From NCBI GenBank assembly GCA_004335635.1, contig QAXH01001535.1, positions 1 to 22,221 of the forward strand: a stretch of DNA of 22,221 bases, given 5' to 3'. Origin of the DNA: Chloromonas sp. AAM2. Lineage: Eukaryota; Chlorophyta; Chlorophyceae; Chlamydomonadales; Chlamydomonadaceae. Shown piece after piece: positions 10,641 through 21,654 of the stretch (positions are counted from its first letter, which is position 1; each line of letters starts with the position of its first letter). The translations under genes were made by a program, and so were the position numbers. The notes beneath the pieces are model-generated. The model was not told where the DNA came from. It saw only the letters and a program-made list of their open reading frames with translations, and ran no database searches.

Positions 10641-10858
10641 CACTGCATCAAACCAGATATCATAGGAGCTCAAGCCTTGAAAACTGTGCCTGTCTAGGGC
10701 CCACCAAAACGCCCACCACAAACAGAACCAGCACAACCGACAACCAGGCTGCGAAACGATGCGATCAGCGTCTATGTTGATCCAGCCCAGGGTGGCGACG
10801 ACCTGCCGCTTTGTCAGCCTCGTTGGTTGCATTGATGCTGTGTGCTTGAGGATTCGCG
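10641..10858. promoter_or_regulatory. 218-bp bidirectional promoter region (NEPRO left, uS3m right)
   Basis: The two predicted start codons, at 10640 (minus) and 10859 (plus), face away from each other with only 218 bases between. This space must contain both 5' UTRs and both promoters. I see no obvious TATA box. If the alternative uS3m start at 11038 is right, the gap grows to 397 bp. Confidence 0.5.
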
Positions 10859-13800
10859 ATGCGTGTGCTCCCGCCAGGAGAACTGCAGCTGCTGCTGCGG
10901 GCAGCCAGGTGCCTTGTCCGGTCAGGTAAGACGCCATGACACTGCTTTGCATACTGCACGCACGCACGCATGACGATACACAGATGCCATAGAGCATGTG
11001 CGCTCTGTAATCACGCAGACTCTGCTGCTCTGCCGGCATGCTTGCATGGACCCTCGGCCTGGGACCCTACCAGGTGCGCCTGTTGAGTTTCAGCTTCTAG
11101 CAGGTAGCGTATCACAGGTTCATTGCAGCACCTCTTGTTAAGAGTCTGGAGTTCAATTCGGTGGCTGATCACTGTGCTTGCAGACGTGACGCTGGCTCCA
11201 ATGCTTCTACAAGCTACACGCCCTCACATGATACGGTGGGTGCATGATGCAAAGCACAAGATGCAGCTGTTCATTCCACATGTCTACTCTTTCCTTTGCC
11301 TAGACATTGTGCCATTCAGCCCAGGTATTGGCAGCCCTCATGCTCCTCTGTGGCAAGAGCTCATTGTATAAATGCTCATTGTGATCTCCGCAGAAGGCGG
11401 CTACTGTGTGCCAGCAGCACCGTTCATTTGCCAAGGCTGCAGCGGGGGCCAGCAAGGCAGCTGCTGCAGCACCAGCCCCGCCCAAACCGCCCAAGCCACC
11501 TCCGGACACAAAGTTGGCCAGCCCCTTGGCACTGCTGAAGCAGCGCGCGCAGCATGATGTCAAGCCCGCCACTTTGCTGAATGAGGAGGAGCACCAGGCG
11601 GCGCAGGACCTGCTCCTTGCTCGGCAGGCGCCTGAAGGCGAACAACAAGCGCCCGAAGGTACGGGAAGGGCGTGTGCAACGGGAGGTCAAGGCATGCAGC
11701 ACGGCTCTCACTGAAGGCAGTGAGCTTCATCTACAAGTACAGCACTGACACTGCAGCACCACTGTAAACTAAATCGCTGCCACACCCCACTCGGCTTTTG
11801 CATAGCCGCAACACTGCTGCCTGTTCTGCTTCCTGTTGCAGAGTTGCAAAGTTTCAAGCAGATAGGCCTGCCCCTGAGCGGCACCGACACCCTGCGGCTC
11901 ATGCACCAGAGCATGTCCCGGGCAGCGGGGGAGGAGGTGCAGCTGAGGTGGGTGAGGGGCGCGGGGCCCGGGCACCTTCGCCCTCACTGTACAGCAGCAG
12001 CAAGCGGCTGGGTAATTTGAGTACTGACAACCTTGCAATGGTGCTTGATGTGTTCCACGGCCCAGCCAGTTGTGCCAGTTTGGTGCACAAGGAGTTGGGC
12101 TGGTAGCAAGTTGTCGCAGTTCAGTATTGTTTGCATGGTCTGACAAGCTACCCAATAATTGCCACTGATGCAATACCTGTCATCTCAGCTGCTGTGGCTT
12201 ACTGGCTGTTTGGCTGCTGCTGTGTCTTGCGTTCTTTGCCAGGCCCTTTGTGTTCAGCAGCGTGTTCCAGTCCGCCACCGCTGTGGCCCAGTACGTGGCC
12301 AACGCCTTGGAGGCGGGCTCGGCCTGGCCAAGGGTGGAGCGCTTCTTCCTCTCGTCCGTTGAGGAGGACAAGGGCATAGCGGCCATCCGGGTGCAGGTCA
12401 AGGGCAGGCTAGGTGAGGCCAGGTCAGGGGCAGGGGACAGGTCTGGGCACACGTCAGCAGGCTGCTGTCTTGCACAAGAGCCCTTCGCGTTCCTGCTTAC
12501 TCTCTTGCACTGCCTATCACGTGACAGACTGCTGCCTGTGGCCACATTCCGGCACAGTACCAGCCATATCTTAGTGCGGTGTGCGGTGTGCGCAGGGAGA
12601 AAGGCCAGCATGGCCGGCAGGAAGGTGTGGGAGCAAGGCAGCCTCAAACTGGGGGAGCTTAGCCAACCCATTGACTTCGGCATGGCACAGGCAATGACGC
12701 GCATGGGCGTGCTAGGTGGGTGCTGCTGCGTGTACCAAGCCCTGGTGCCCTGACACAGCTTGATGCGCCAGCACGGGGACACGGCGTGATGAATCATTCA
12801 CATGGCAACTGATGTCGATTCTTTCAGGCTGAAGCCGACATGGGATGCAATGTGCTGTCGATGCAGTGTGTCCTAATTGGCTCCATGTTGGCTGATTGCT
12901 GTGCAGGCATCAAGGTGTGGATACGTTACAAGCCCCAGGCGGCAGCGCCTGCTCTCATGCCGCGTGCCCCGCCCAGCGCCTCCATGTCCATGATCGACAT
13001 CCTCAGCGCACCCCGCACCCCGCTCACGCATTGGTGAGGGCAAGCAGGCCATAGGTGTAGAATGGACTTGAATGCCCATTCTATGCCCATTGCCCGGTCT
13101 GGGTTACTCGAGCAGATACGTTGTCCCTGGCTGGTCTGTTACGTCACTGACCACGTATTTGCACTTGCATGTCGTTTGGTTGCCCGCTGGCTAGCCAAGC
13201 GCATGGCCACCTGGACAGCTCCATTATCTGGTGTTTGTGACAGTACGTGACATGCTGTCACACCCACTCATGCTGCAGTGCCAGCGCCTGGTGGAGTGTC
13301 TCTGGCCCCGCACAGCCGCTGGGCCACCGCACATGGCGATCCATGGCTCCTAAGTACTCACCCACCACCACCCCCGTCAGCGAATACCTAGAGGCAGCCA
13401 AGCCTCTGCTGTTCAGGAGTGGTGCGTGGCTTTGAAGGATGGGACAGGCAAGGGTGCAGAGACGGAGAAGCCATACAGTTGCAGGCGGCAGGTTGTTGTG
13501 TCATTCGTTGCGTCTGTTGTTGTGCCACCCATTGCTTTCAATAATTAAGTTTGCCAGTTCTGGGCCACTTCATGTGAGTACCACTGGAACCTGTGTTGTT
13601 TTTTACTGTGTGTGCTGTCAAGTTGGTATCTCGAAGAGTTGCAGCAGCATTTGGAAAGACAGTGAGTGACTGACCGTTGCTGCCGCATGCACCTAGTACT
13701 GTGTCACAAGGGGTGGGAGCACACTGTGACACAGCTGCTGTCACACGGCCGCGTTGACAAGCCAAGACATTACTTGACATCATGACGCATGAGCCTTCAG

Positions 13801-13949
13801 TCACCACATAGTCTTGCAGACTAAAAGTCTGGTTGGTTTGTGATGTTGCCTCTGCAGACAAGGAGCGCAAGGCATACCTTCAGTCAAGGGGCGCTAGCGG
13901 CAGCGGCAGTGAAGTTGGTAGTGATGCAGTAGCAGTGCCAACCAACTGA
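10859..13949 (+). CDS. uS3m: mitochondrial small-subunit ribosomal protein uS3m, nuclear-encoded
   Basis: uS3 sits at the mRNA entry side of the small ribosomal subunit head. Exons: 10859-10925, 11443-11658, 11842-11947, 12243-12412, 12596-12715, 12907-13033, 13279-13421, 13858-13949; phases agree throughout (346 residues). Exons 4-6 hold the uS3 C-terminal domain: GIAAIRVQVKGRLG spliced to RKASMAGRKVW, then QPIDFGMAQAMTRMGVLG spliced to IKVWI, matching bacterial S3 (KGIKVQVSGRLGGAEIAR, IDYG, GVKVWI). Exon 1 encodes a basic, hydrophobic, acid-poor leader (MRVLPPGELQLLLRAARCLV), a plausible mitochondrial transit peptide, with a GTAAGA donor. An Ala/Pro linker follows. About 105 residues trail the core domain, ending KAYLQSRGASGSGSE and a short tail. 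The 5' end is the weak point: exon 2 could instead start at 11394 (adding KAATVCQQHRSFAK) after an exon 11038-11073. The plastid copy is normally organelle-encoded, hence the mitochondrial call. Confidence 0.92.
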
Positions 13950-14331
13950 GTGCCAAGTCCTTGCAACGATTGCCGGCCCTGCCATCGCCTTAAGCTCTTC
14001 ATTTCTTGACATCAATAGCGACATTTGCTTGCGGCAGGGCATCTCAATCGATGCCCTTTCTACCAACAGGTGCTAGCATGGTCATGCTTCAGAGGAAACA
14101 ATTGCATCCACCTGACATGGTCTTGTGCGGGAAACTGGTCCGTGTTGCTGGGGAGTGGCCTAGCCTCTCGCAGAGCGTTTCCTCTGCTGGGATGGTAGAT
14201 CTCACCGTGGCACCCCACCCCACCTTGCTGGCATCATCAATCCACCAGAACACACGCCTTTCAACACAGACCAACGGCTGGAGTCGAGCACACCTCAAGT
14301 TCATCTGCACACACCATGCAGCTCACATTAA

Positions 14332-14335
<4 letters not shown>

Positions 14336-14377
<42 letters not shown>
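14336..14377 (+). repeat. (CA)21 microsatellite
   Basis: Twenty-one perfect CA units. Alternating purine-pyrimidine tracts of this length can adopt Z-DNA and are usually length-polymorphic. Confidence 0.97.
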
Positions 14378-14379
<2 letters not shown>

Positions 14380-14414
14380 AAAGTATCCCTGTGGGGGTGA
14401 AGGAAAAAGAAAGC

Positions 14415-14473
14415 AGGGGGGAAAGGAAAAGGGGGAGGGAGGAAGGGGGGAGGGAAAGGGAAAGGAGGGAAGG
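14415..14473 (+). repeat. 59-nt pure polypurine tract with G-quadruplex pattern
   Basis: Every base from 14415 to 14473 is A or G. It contains successive G runs of six, five, three, six, three and three separated by one to five bases, meeting the usual G3+N1-7 quadruplex pattern; homopurine stretches can also form triplex DNA. It starts only 37 bases after the CA run. Confidence 0.9.
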
Positions 14474-14780
14474 CTGCGGACGTGCTGGGAAAGCAGAAGG
14501 GGGGATACTGAACTTCTAGGCCCGGGTTGTTGGCTAGAAACGTTTCTGGGAAACCTATGCGACCTGTTTTCGACCAGCCCTGCACTCCTGATACCAGCTT
14601 GGATCACCTGTTGAGAGTCACAAGAGCACTGATAACAGCCATCACACAACTGGACCTCACTTGCAAGGTTTGATTCACACACGTCAGCAGCTAAGCTTGA
14701 ACAAGAACACGCGATAAAGTATAGTTTGAGGTTCTCAGCTCATGTTTCTCATACCATAAGCACCACTGGGCACTTCTTAT

Positions 14781-15286
14781 CTATTCCACGAACTCTGGGA
14801 TGGTCACTCCCTTGAGCTTCAGGCACTCCCTGCTGCTGGAATGCTTGCCCCTTTTCTTCTCGACGTGAACCCAATCACAGTGATGCCCGGTTTTGCTGAC
14901 TGCCACGTTGTCAAAATAGACACAGTAAGAGCAGAGGTCGACCCTGCCATTCCCCTTCTGACTTGATGCTCCACCACTGTCAGCACTGCCAGCTGCCACC
15001 TTCTGCTTCTTGGCTGATGGGCCAGGCGTCTGGGATGGCTTCTGAGTAGGTGCTGCCCTGATTGTGTCAACCTTGGGGTAGAAGGCCCCCATGGGTTGCT
15101 GAGTTGCTGGTGCACCTGAGGCATCACATGCACCTGATCATATCCCATGCACCCAATGTCACCGTGGCTCCTGAGGCCCAATGCTGCCAAGTAGCATTTA
15201 GCATTAGCATTCAGCAAGCACGTCAGACTGCCAGTGCCCAGCCATGTTGCCAGTACATGGCCTTCACCGGACGCAACAGTGACCAT
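14781..15286 (-). CDS. tentative small Cys/His-containing protein, unrecognised
   Basis: Two exons are proposed: 15163-15286 and 14781-15115, joined by a 47-nt GTGACA...CTCAG intron with matching phase (152 residues). The second frame alone is open for 104 codons from the ATG at 15092 and is the better-supported part. It has a Pro/Ser/Lys-rich stretch with AKKQKV, possibly a nuclear signal, then a compact C-terminal region with CSYC, GHHCDWVH and a later Cys, followed by LKLKGVTIPEFVE. The Cys and His spacing suggests metal binding but fits no zinc knuckle or finger I know. It converges on uS3m and diverges from PLATZ. It could be a real small gene, an exon of something larger, or a fragment of a mobile element. 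The start at 15286 is a guess. Confidence 0.35.
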
Positions 15287-17134
15287 GCCCTCCCTGGTAA
15301 GCCTGAAGCCAGGTCAATGCATAGAACAGTGCGGCCTAGCGGCTTGTGATAGGAAAGGAAGTAGTGCACCTCCCTGGCTGCCAGCTTGGGTTACAGGTCC
15401 AGGGTTGGGTCAGAGGCTCTCACCAGCCACCTTTGGTTGAATGTCAACAAAAAATACTAAAGCTCATCCAGGCCGTCTGGCGCGGGCCTGTGGGCTCTGG
15501 GCAACTTGTCAACTTGAAGTGTGGGAAAGTTTGTTGACCAAGAACGTCAGAGAAGACCGAGCACACCAACGAACGAGCCCAGCTGACCGCAACTGAGTAA
15601 ATTAGCAATAGCAAGTTGCCTCCGTGCCTTGAGACGTAGGGACTTAGGCTCACCAAGCGGGATACTTGGGAAATGCGTTTCCCGGAATACTCACCCCCAG
15701 TGGCATATCACCCACCCACCCACACACACACATAATTGTTGGCTGATTTGAGCTCCTGTTGTATTCAGGCATTTCTTTGGTTGGCAAAGTAATCACACGG
15801 ACTGACGCCTGGATTGAAAAGCGAGTTTCTTGTACTGCCTCGTGAGCTGGTGTGCACTGTTCGGTTGACGTTCTGTGGGAACAAGTCAGCCTTGCGATTG
15901 GGTGACTTCAAAGCACGGAGAATTATAAGGAGGACAGCAAGCCCACACCAGGCTGGCCGATGACCTCCACTTGTGTGCTTGTGATTAAGAGAGCGCCCAC
16001 TGTCCTACAACACATTGCTCAGCCTGAGCGACAAGTGATTGACCCGAGGTGCAGCGCATTCACGCTCCACAAGGGGCGCAAAGGCCACCAATCCCTGCAG
16101 ACTCAACCCCTTCACATGATGATTCAATCAGGGACTCGACCAGGGAAATGGAGCCGGAGACGGAGACAAATCCTTGTGTGTTGCGGTGTACACTTCAACG
16201 TGTGACTTCAAACCAAGGCAGTTGTGTGCACAAGGCATGCGTGTGCTCTTGACTACTGGAAACACATCAGGATACTGATGACATCCTGCTTCTGCCGGTC
16301 AGACTCAGTCATGTTGTTGTGGTGTCCTCAACGTTACACCGTGTTGTGCTGTCACGACATACATGTTTCCGAACGCTTTCTAATGCACGGTGTTGACGTC
16401 TGTGCATTGATGACATCGATCTGATGACATTGCATTTTTATCATTGTATATTTACAGCAGTAATGGTTAACAGACCCAGCAATAGGGTGCAATTCCCCTT
16501 ACATCAGGATGTATGGCTGCAATGTACAAGGAAGCAAGTCAATCGCATCAAAGCCGATAACCCTGACCGTAAGGCTCCCATCTAAGACTCCTTAGTTGAG
16601 GTTAATGATGACACAGGCCCGGAAACTCTTCTCAGTTCTCTTGACCCAGGTCAGGCTTGACAAGCATCACGTAACCAACCGTGCTAACTGCTGTCCGCAT
16701 ACCAGCATGCTCTCGCGGGCATGCGACTCACACAGACTGTCTTGGCAAGCACATGCGATCGCTGCTTTTGCTTAGCATCCAGGATTTCGAGCAAGGGACT
16801 CTTCTTCCTTTGTTCACAGGATCCTGCTGATACGCGGCTGCGAGGGAATCCCGCGTTTGTTCTATCATATCAAGCAACATGACTGCCTTCAATTTGCGAA
16901 GCTTGCTGTGATGAGCTCTGACACAACAAGATCTGCCAGAACAGTGCGAGAGTGGGTGCCGAGATGGACTAAATTTGAATCAGCGGTTTTAGGACGCTTT
17001 TATGGAGACATTTTTTGATGATGATGTGAGCAGCGCATTGCCGACATCGCGCCTAACACGTTCATCGATTGGGACCATAGTTTTGAAGGCACTGCCATCA
17101 GCACCGCCCTCCTACATTCTGACGCAGCTTCAAA
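15287..17134. other. 1.8-kb intergenic stretch upstream of PLATZ
   Basis: It is AT-richer than the genes, with only short, unconvincing frames. It should contain the PLATZ promoter and perhaps the 5' end of the small minus-strand gene. A short CCCA/CACA-rich run lies at 15705-15732. I recognise no regulatory element. Confidence 0.6.
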
Positions 17135-19752
17135 ATGTTCGCGGGTCCGCCAATGTTCAATCCTTTTTCGGTGTGCTATACACAAGACACAGAGCAGGAT
17201 TTACCAATGCAGCAGGTCAGTGCTTGTCTTAGGTCAGGCGTGCAATTCATGAAATGGCGCCATCCCGTGCTTGAATGAATGATGGCGCCAATCCCATTTG
17301 CAGGCTTTTGATCCCAGCAGCTACGCTATGGGTTTACCAATGCACGGCTTCTTTGCGGGGCAGGGGCGCATTCAGCCTCAATTGTCAACAAGGTGCGACC
17401 AGGGGTGGGCGCTACAGCCATGCACATCTGACCGAGATCATTTGCAAATCGGAAGCTTTACCACTTTCGCAATGCTGCTCTGTGCAGTGCGATGTACCTA
17501 CCAGATGGCTTTCCTGCATACTTTGCTGGTGGCGGGCTAGCACATTCACTGATGCTGCACAGAACTGGTCCAGCAACGAAGGGCCCTAACACTGTCGACG
17601 AGATTCCCGCTTCTAGTGCGGACACCGTACCATCAAGAAGGATGCAGAATTCAAGCAGGATTGTTCCCTCACGACCAGCTACTGCCCCACCCAAGCCCTG
17701 GATTTCCCACATGCTCAAGTCCTCTTTCTTCCAGTCGTGCGAGCATCACAAGTGCTCAAAGAAGAACGAGGTAGGTTTCTTGGCACACAAAAATGACATG
17801 CAAGCTTGCGGAGGTTAAGTGCCAGGCTCTCAGACATGCGTCCTGTCCTCAGCGAGCTGTCTGTGCGGCAGCTTAGCATTTATCTCATTTGCAGCCGTGT
17901 GTGACTCGGGGCTGGCAGGTTTTCATTGCCCGGTCGTCCGTCTCGTGACCCAGCCCGTCTCGTTTACACTTGGCATACTAAGTCAATTGCTTCGCTCACA
18001 AGCCTCGGCCACTGCAGTCGTACAACAAGGCCAGATGCGTACTCTTACCTGGCGTGCATCACATTTGATAACGCATCAGGACAGCATTGCTAGCATCACA
18101 TTAAGGAGCTGACCTTTCTTGACTGTACCTTGTGCTGTGCAGTGCACCATGTTCTGTGTGACGTGCGCGAACGGGCCACATGCGATGTGCCAGTAAGTCA
18201 AATGCACAAATGTCATACGTCACTCAATGTGGTCACGCCACTCTGAGGCATCTACGTTCATGTACTCAGTCCGTGGTGCCTGGTGTCTACACGCCCATGT
18301 GCCCAATCTCTGTCAATCCTAGCTGAACCTGCATGGATTGGCTTTGGTAGCCTTGCCCTCGATTGCACATGGCTTTGGCCGCCACCCATGGCGATTGACG
18401 CCTGGACCTGGTGGAAGATCACCACACATATCACACGTGCTGCAGATACTGTATGGAGGACCACCATGGCCACGAAGTCATTCAAATTCGTCGCTACGTC
18501 TACTGTGACGTCATCAGGACCTCAGATATCAGCCAATACTTGGATATCTCCGGTGTGCAGGTAAGCAATGCGCCATTGCCTGCTACATCACTTGAGGAAT
18601 AGCATTGGCACATCGCGAAAGAGCATAGGATTTTCATACCATTAGGCTGTATCTTGACATGTTTGTCATCATTTCACGCCCTCTTGTTACTAGGCGATGT
18701 AGTCAATCAGCACACTGGAGTGGTAAATGGTCCCCGCAGCATGATGAACAGCACCTTGAACTGGGAATGACTTCATTGCGCTTGCAGTCATACATAATAA
18801 ACCAATCCAAGGTGGCGTTTCTGAACCCTCGGCCCCAATCCAAGATTGGACGGCCGCTGGCCCCTGACACCTGCCGTACCTGTGCGCGCCACCTTCGGGA
18901 AGGCTCAGCCTACTGCTGCCTGGCATGCAAGGTATCAGCACTGGAGCAAGGCGACAGCTGGACACCGCCCGATGCGGATGGTGGAGAGCAGCCGTTTTCT
19001 GACAGGGAAGCAGCAGCAGGCCGCCCAGCAGATGTGTCTGTTCCACGCACAGCCCATGTAGTCTGGCATGGCCACCAGCAGCAGGTGTCACGTTCACCAC
19101 AAGAAGATGCAACCAAGGGTTTGGCCCGGCGGCCCCCGGTGTCCGCAAATAGGGTTGAGCTGTCGGTCCCGCCGCCTGTCATTCGCCCGGTCGCTGTGCG
19201 GGGCGCCCACAGCAACAACGGCACCAGCAGCTCGTCTAGCAGCGAGGCATACCTGGCGCCAGCTGCAGCCACATGCTTCCCAATCAGCCAGCAAGCCATC
19301 GCCTCAGGCATGACCCCGGCCACCATGGCTCTGCTGCATGTCGTTAGCGAGCCCGTTGAGCAACACGATGCGCGAAAGCACGGCAACGTGACCAAGCGAC
19401 CTGCAAAGTGAGTGCATGAAAACTGGCTGTAGCACATGCATCTATGTGAGCACCTCGTGACACAGCTGGAGCACACACGCACACGGCTCCACTGACTTGT
19501 ATTGCCTGTTGCCTTTGTAGGCTGCTGCGTGCTGAGCACTTTCCCATTGCCACTTGTGAAACCCCGTGCTACGCCAGCGCCGGGCTGCTGACTGCCCTGG
19601 ACAGCGCCGAGCAGCAGCCACAGCCCAGCGGCAGCAGCGACAGCGAGGGCGGCTGCCTGCAGCCCAACACTGGGGCAGGTGGCCTGAAGCTTGCCACACG
19701 CCCAACCGGCAGCCTGAGGCGCAAGAGGCAGCCGCAGCGCAGCCCCGAGTGA
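17135..19752 (+). CDS. PLATZ-family zinc-dependent DNA-binding protein
   Basis: PLATZ proteins bind A/T-rich DNA through zinc and act in transcription, including RNA polymerase III control in plants. Exons: 17135-17215, 17304-17392, 17488-17770, 18143-18192, 18446-18560, 18788-19407, 19521-19752; all phases match (489 residues). The domain starts at PWISHMLKSSFF (about 129-140). First zinc region: C141, HH143-144, C152, C156, C159, H164, C167, C170, then DHHGH (173-177), assembled across three exons. IQIRRYVYCDVIR and SDISQYLDISGVQ follow; these are hallmark PLATZ blocks, as is KVAFLNPRPQ (214-223). Second zinc region: CRTC (235-238) and CCLACK (249-254). The N-terminal 128 residues and C-terminal 235 are low-complexity; the end is basic (RRKRQPQR). 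The tail segment encoded at 19648-19733 is also found, detached, at 2404-2480. Upstream in-frame codons before the ATG at 17135 show no alternative start that I trust. Confidence 0.94.
19648..19733 (+). repeat. repeat-derived segment inside the PLATZ last exon
   Basis: These 86 bases encode the stretch from GGCLQPNTGAGG to RRKRQP near the PLATZ C-terminus and match 2404-2480 at DNA and protein level, with one 9-base in-frame difference. Confidence 0.7.
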
Positions 19753-21287
19753 CAACGCACTGCCCGATAGGCGCTGCCAACTAAACCTTGCTCAACAATC
19801 AGCTTTCACGTGACCTGGACGGTGCAGAGATGCTATGGCTGGAAAACATTGACATGTCTGAAGGACCTTATCGCTGTGGGGTGCTCAGTGATACCACACG
19901 CAGTGAGCTTTGTACGTTACACCAAGGTGCAGCAGGTGAAAGCATGGTTAGTGCCTTGTGAAATGCTTGATCCAGATACGAGTGTTCTGGTTTCCATTCA
20001 AATGCCTGGGATTACAAGAATTGGTACAATGAATAGGAAAACAACCTTCTTGAGTGCACTTGCTTGAGCTTGCCATTGTATGATTGTTTTGCACACCAAC
20101 CCCGCAACCTCCTCGTGGTTTTGTTTGCATCGTGATCTTAGTTATTTGCGTGATCCAAGTTGTAGGCAAGGCTAAAATGTTTGGCACATTTGAGAAGAGA
20201 CATGGCCATTGGCCCAACCTGATGCAGTCGCACAGGAATTGTCCCAAAACTGGCTCTCGTCATGTTCATTGTGAACAGATGTTTTGTGTCCGTGAACCCT
20301 TGTTGGTTGGTCTTGCTGCCTGTTCCCGTCAGTGCCTTCGTTCATGCTGCTTGTGACAGCGTCAGTCTTCCGTCCACATACAATGTGCAAGGACCAGTTA
20401 GCTGGGGCAAGGAATGTTTGGCCAGGTTGTATCGCCATTCTCAATACTCCCCTTCTTGGCATGGCATGGCGGGCTGTCTCTCAAAGACAGCTGGAGATAT
20501 TCACTTTACACTGACATTTCACTATTTAGGCGTCAACGGCTGTAAGCACAGCTGCTCCTGCCAATACAAGATGTTTGCCAGTTCTGGGAGGCAAGGCTTG
20601 TGTCCTGCACTAACAGGAACGTGCATAGAAACGGATGAAGTTGTGCTCTCTAACTTACAAGGAGGGAGTGCACACCAGGACGCACGTCCAATGCAAATAT
20701 CAATCATTTGTTCAAATTGTAGAAATTTCTCCTAGTTAAGGGGAATCTAGACGTGTCAGCGAGGCCTGGTGAGCTCCTTGTGGCTATCACCAAGGGACCA
20801 GATGGAGTTACGGGTTAGCAGTTACGGGTATGAACGTCTGGACGATGCTATCTGCAGGCAATGTTAGTGGTTAGGGAGATTTGAGCTTGAGATGCAAGTA
20901 TACGCAGGCACTCGTTCACGCCAACAATTGATTGGATATTCAAGTGTGCTTCTGTGCGGATTCAATGAATCTGGTCAGTGACCAATGACTATGGACCAAT
21001 CCCAGTGCCAGCTAACACGGCGGTTTTGAGAGTGTGGCTGGGCATTCAACCTCTTCAGTGCGTCCTCCATGCTGCATTGAGCTCAGCTAGCAAATCAGCA
21101 GAGAGGAAATGCGTGCCTGTGCTCGTGGGTGGGGGGCATCTCCTCCTGGGTGGGGGGCTTGAAATGCAAGATCCAGTGGTCTGGTGTATGCGATGCCTCA
21201 TCAAGACTTTGGCGTGACGGTGGTGGTCATATCAGGGCCACGCCAGGCATATCGCGTTGTCACGCATTTGGGATGCAGCCAGGGTGG

Positions 21288-21450
21288 GACCGGGAAAAAG
21301 CTGACAATGTTGGACAGGACACGACTTTGGTCATCTCAAACAGCCCGCCAAGATCGCATGGCCTGCTAACATAGGACGAATGATCAATTGCGCACCACAA
21401 ACCCATGCATTCAACGCCAGAGACCAGGAGCCATAAGACGGATTTCAGAA
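21288..21450 (+). repeat. dispersed 163-bp repeat, copy B
   Basis: Ungapped partner of 6682-6844 in the same orientation, with about nine mismatches. The right flank (ATCACTGCTTTT) differs from copy A, which sets the border after GATTTCAGAA. No coding frame or terminal repeat is apparent. Confidence 0.85.
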
Positions 21451-21468
21451 ATCACTGCTTTTCTTTCC

Positions 21469-21545
21469 TCTTCCAAACAACTAGTCGAGGTAGTAGTAGT
21501 ATCATCTCCCAAACAAATAGTCAAGGTAGTAGTAGTCGAGGCATC
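21469..21545 (+). repeat. imperfect tandem duplication (CCAAACAA..TAGTC unit)
   Basis: Two adjacent units of about 40 bases share CCAAACAA, TAGTC, AGGTAGTAGTAGT and a nearby ATC. The second has a few substitutions and is followed by a further TCGAGGCATCATC. It is non-coding, as far as can be seen. Confidence 0.6.
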
Positions 21546-21654
21546 ATCCAGTAATCATTTCCTGCCAATGAATTCCCATCCAGACAGTTGCATGAGTGAG
21601 TGAAACAGTCAAGAAAAACAAAACAAAACTGGAGCACAGGATACAGGGCAAACC

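Larger units (their letters stand above)
13950..14780. other. intergenic stretch between convergent genes, simple-repeat rich
   Basis: This stretch follows the uS3m stop and precedes the end of the small minus-strand gene. It holds a (CA)21 run and a purine-only tract, listed separately, and no gene that I can support. The long open frames across the CA run (Thr-His or Cys-Val alternations) are products of the repeat. Confidence 0.65.
19753..21654. other. 1.9-kb intergenic stretch between convergent genes
   Basis: It holds the 3' UTRs of PLATZ and of the HA-domain gene. A TGTAA at about 20543 could be a distant PLATZ poly(A) signal. A 157-codon frame (20262-20735) is open but resembles nothing. 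Copy B of the 163-bp repeat and a short imperfect tandem repeat (21469-21545) are the only other structure that I see. Confidence 0.6.

Noticed and set aside
13724..13746. Inverted repeat TGTGACA...TGTCACA as a terminator hairpin
   Set aside because: It sits inside a uS3m intron in a eukaryotic gene, with a stem of only about seven pairs; likely chance.
14316..14585. Thr-His and Cys-Val repeat proteins
   Set aside because: These are translations of the (CA)21 run in different frames.
20262..20735. 157-codon plus-strand frame
   Set aside because: It has no recognisable motif, no splice partner and no coding-like third-position bias; an open frame of this length can occur by chance here.
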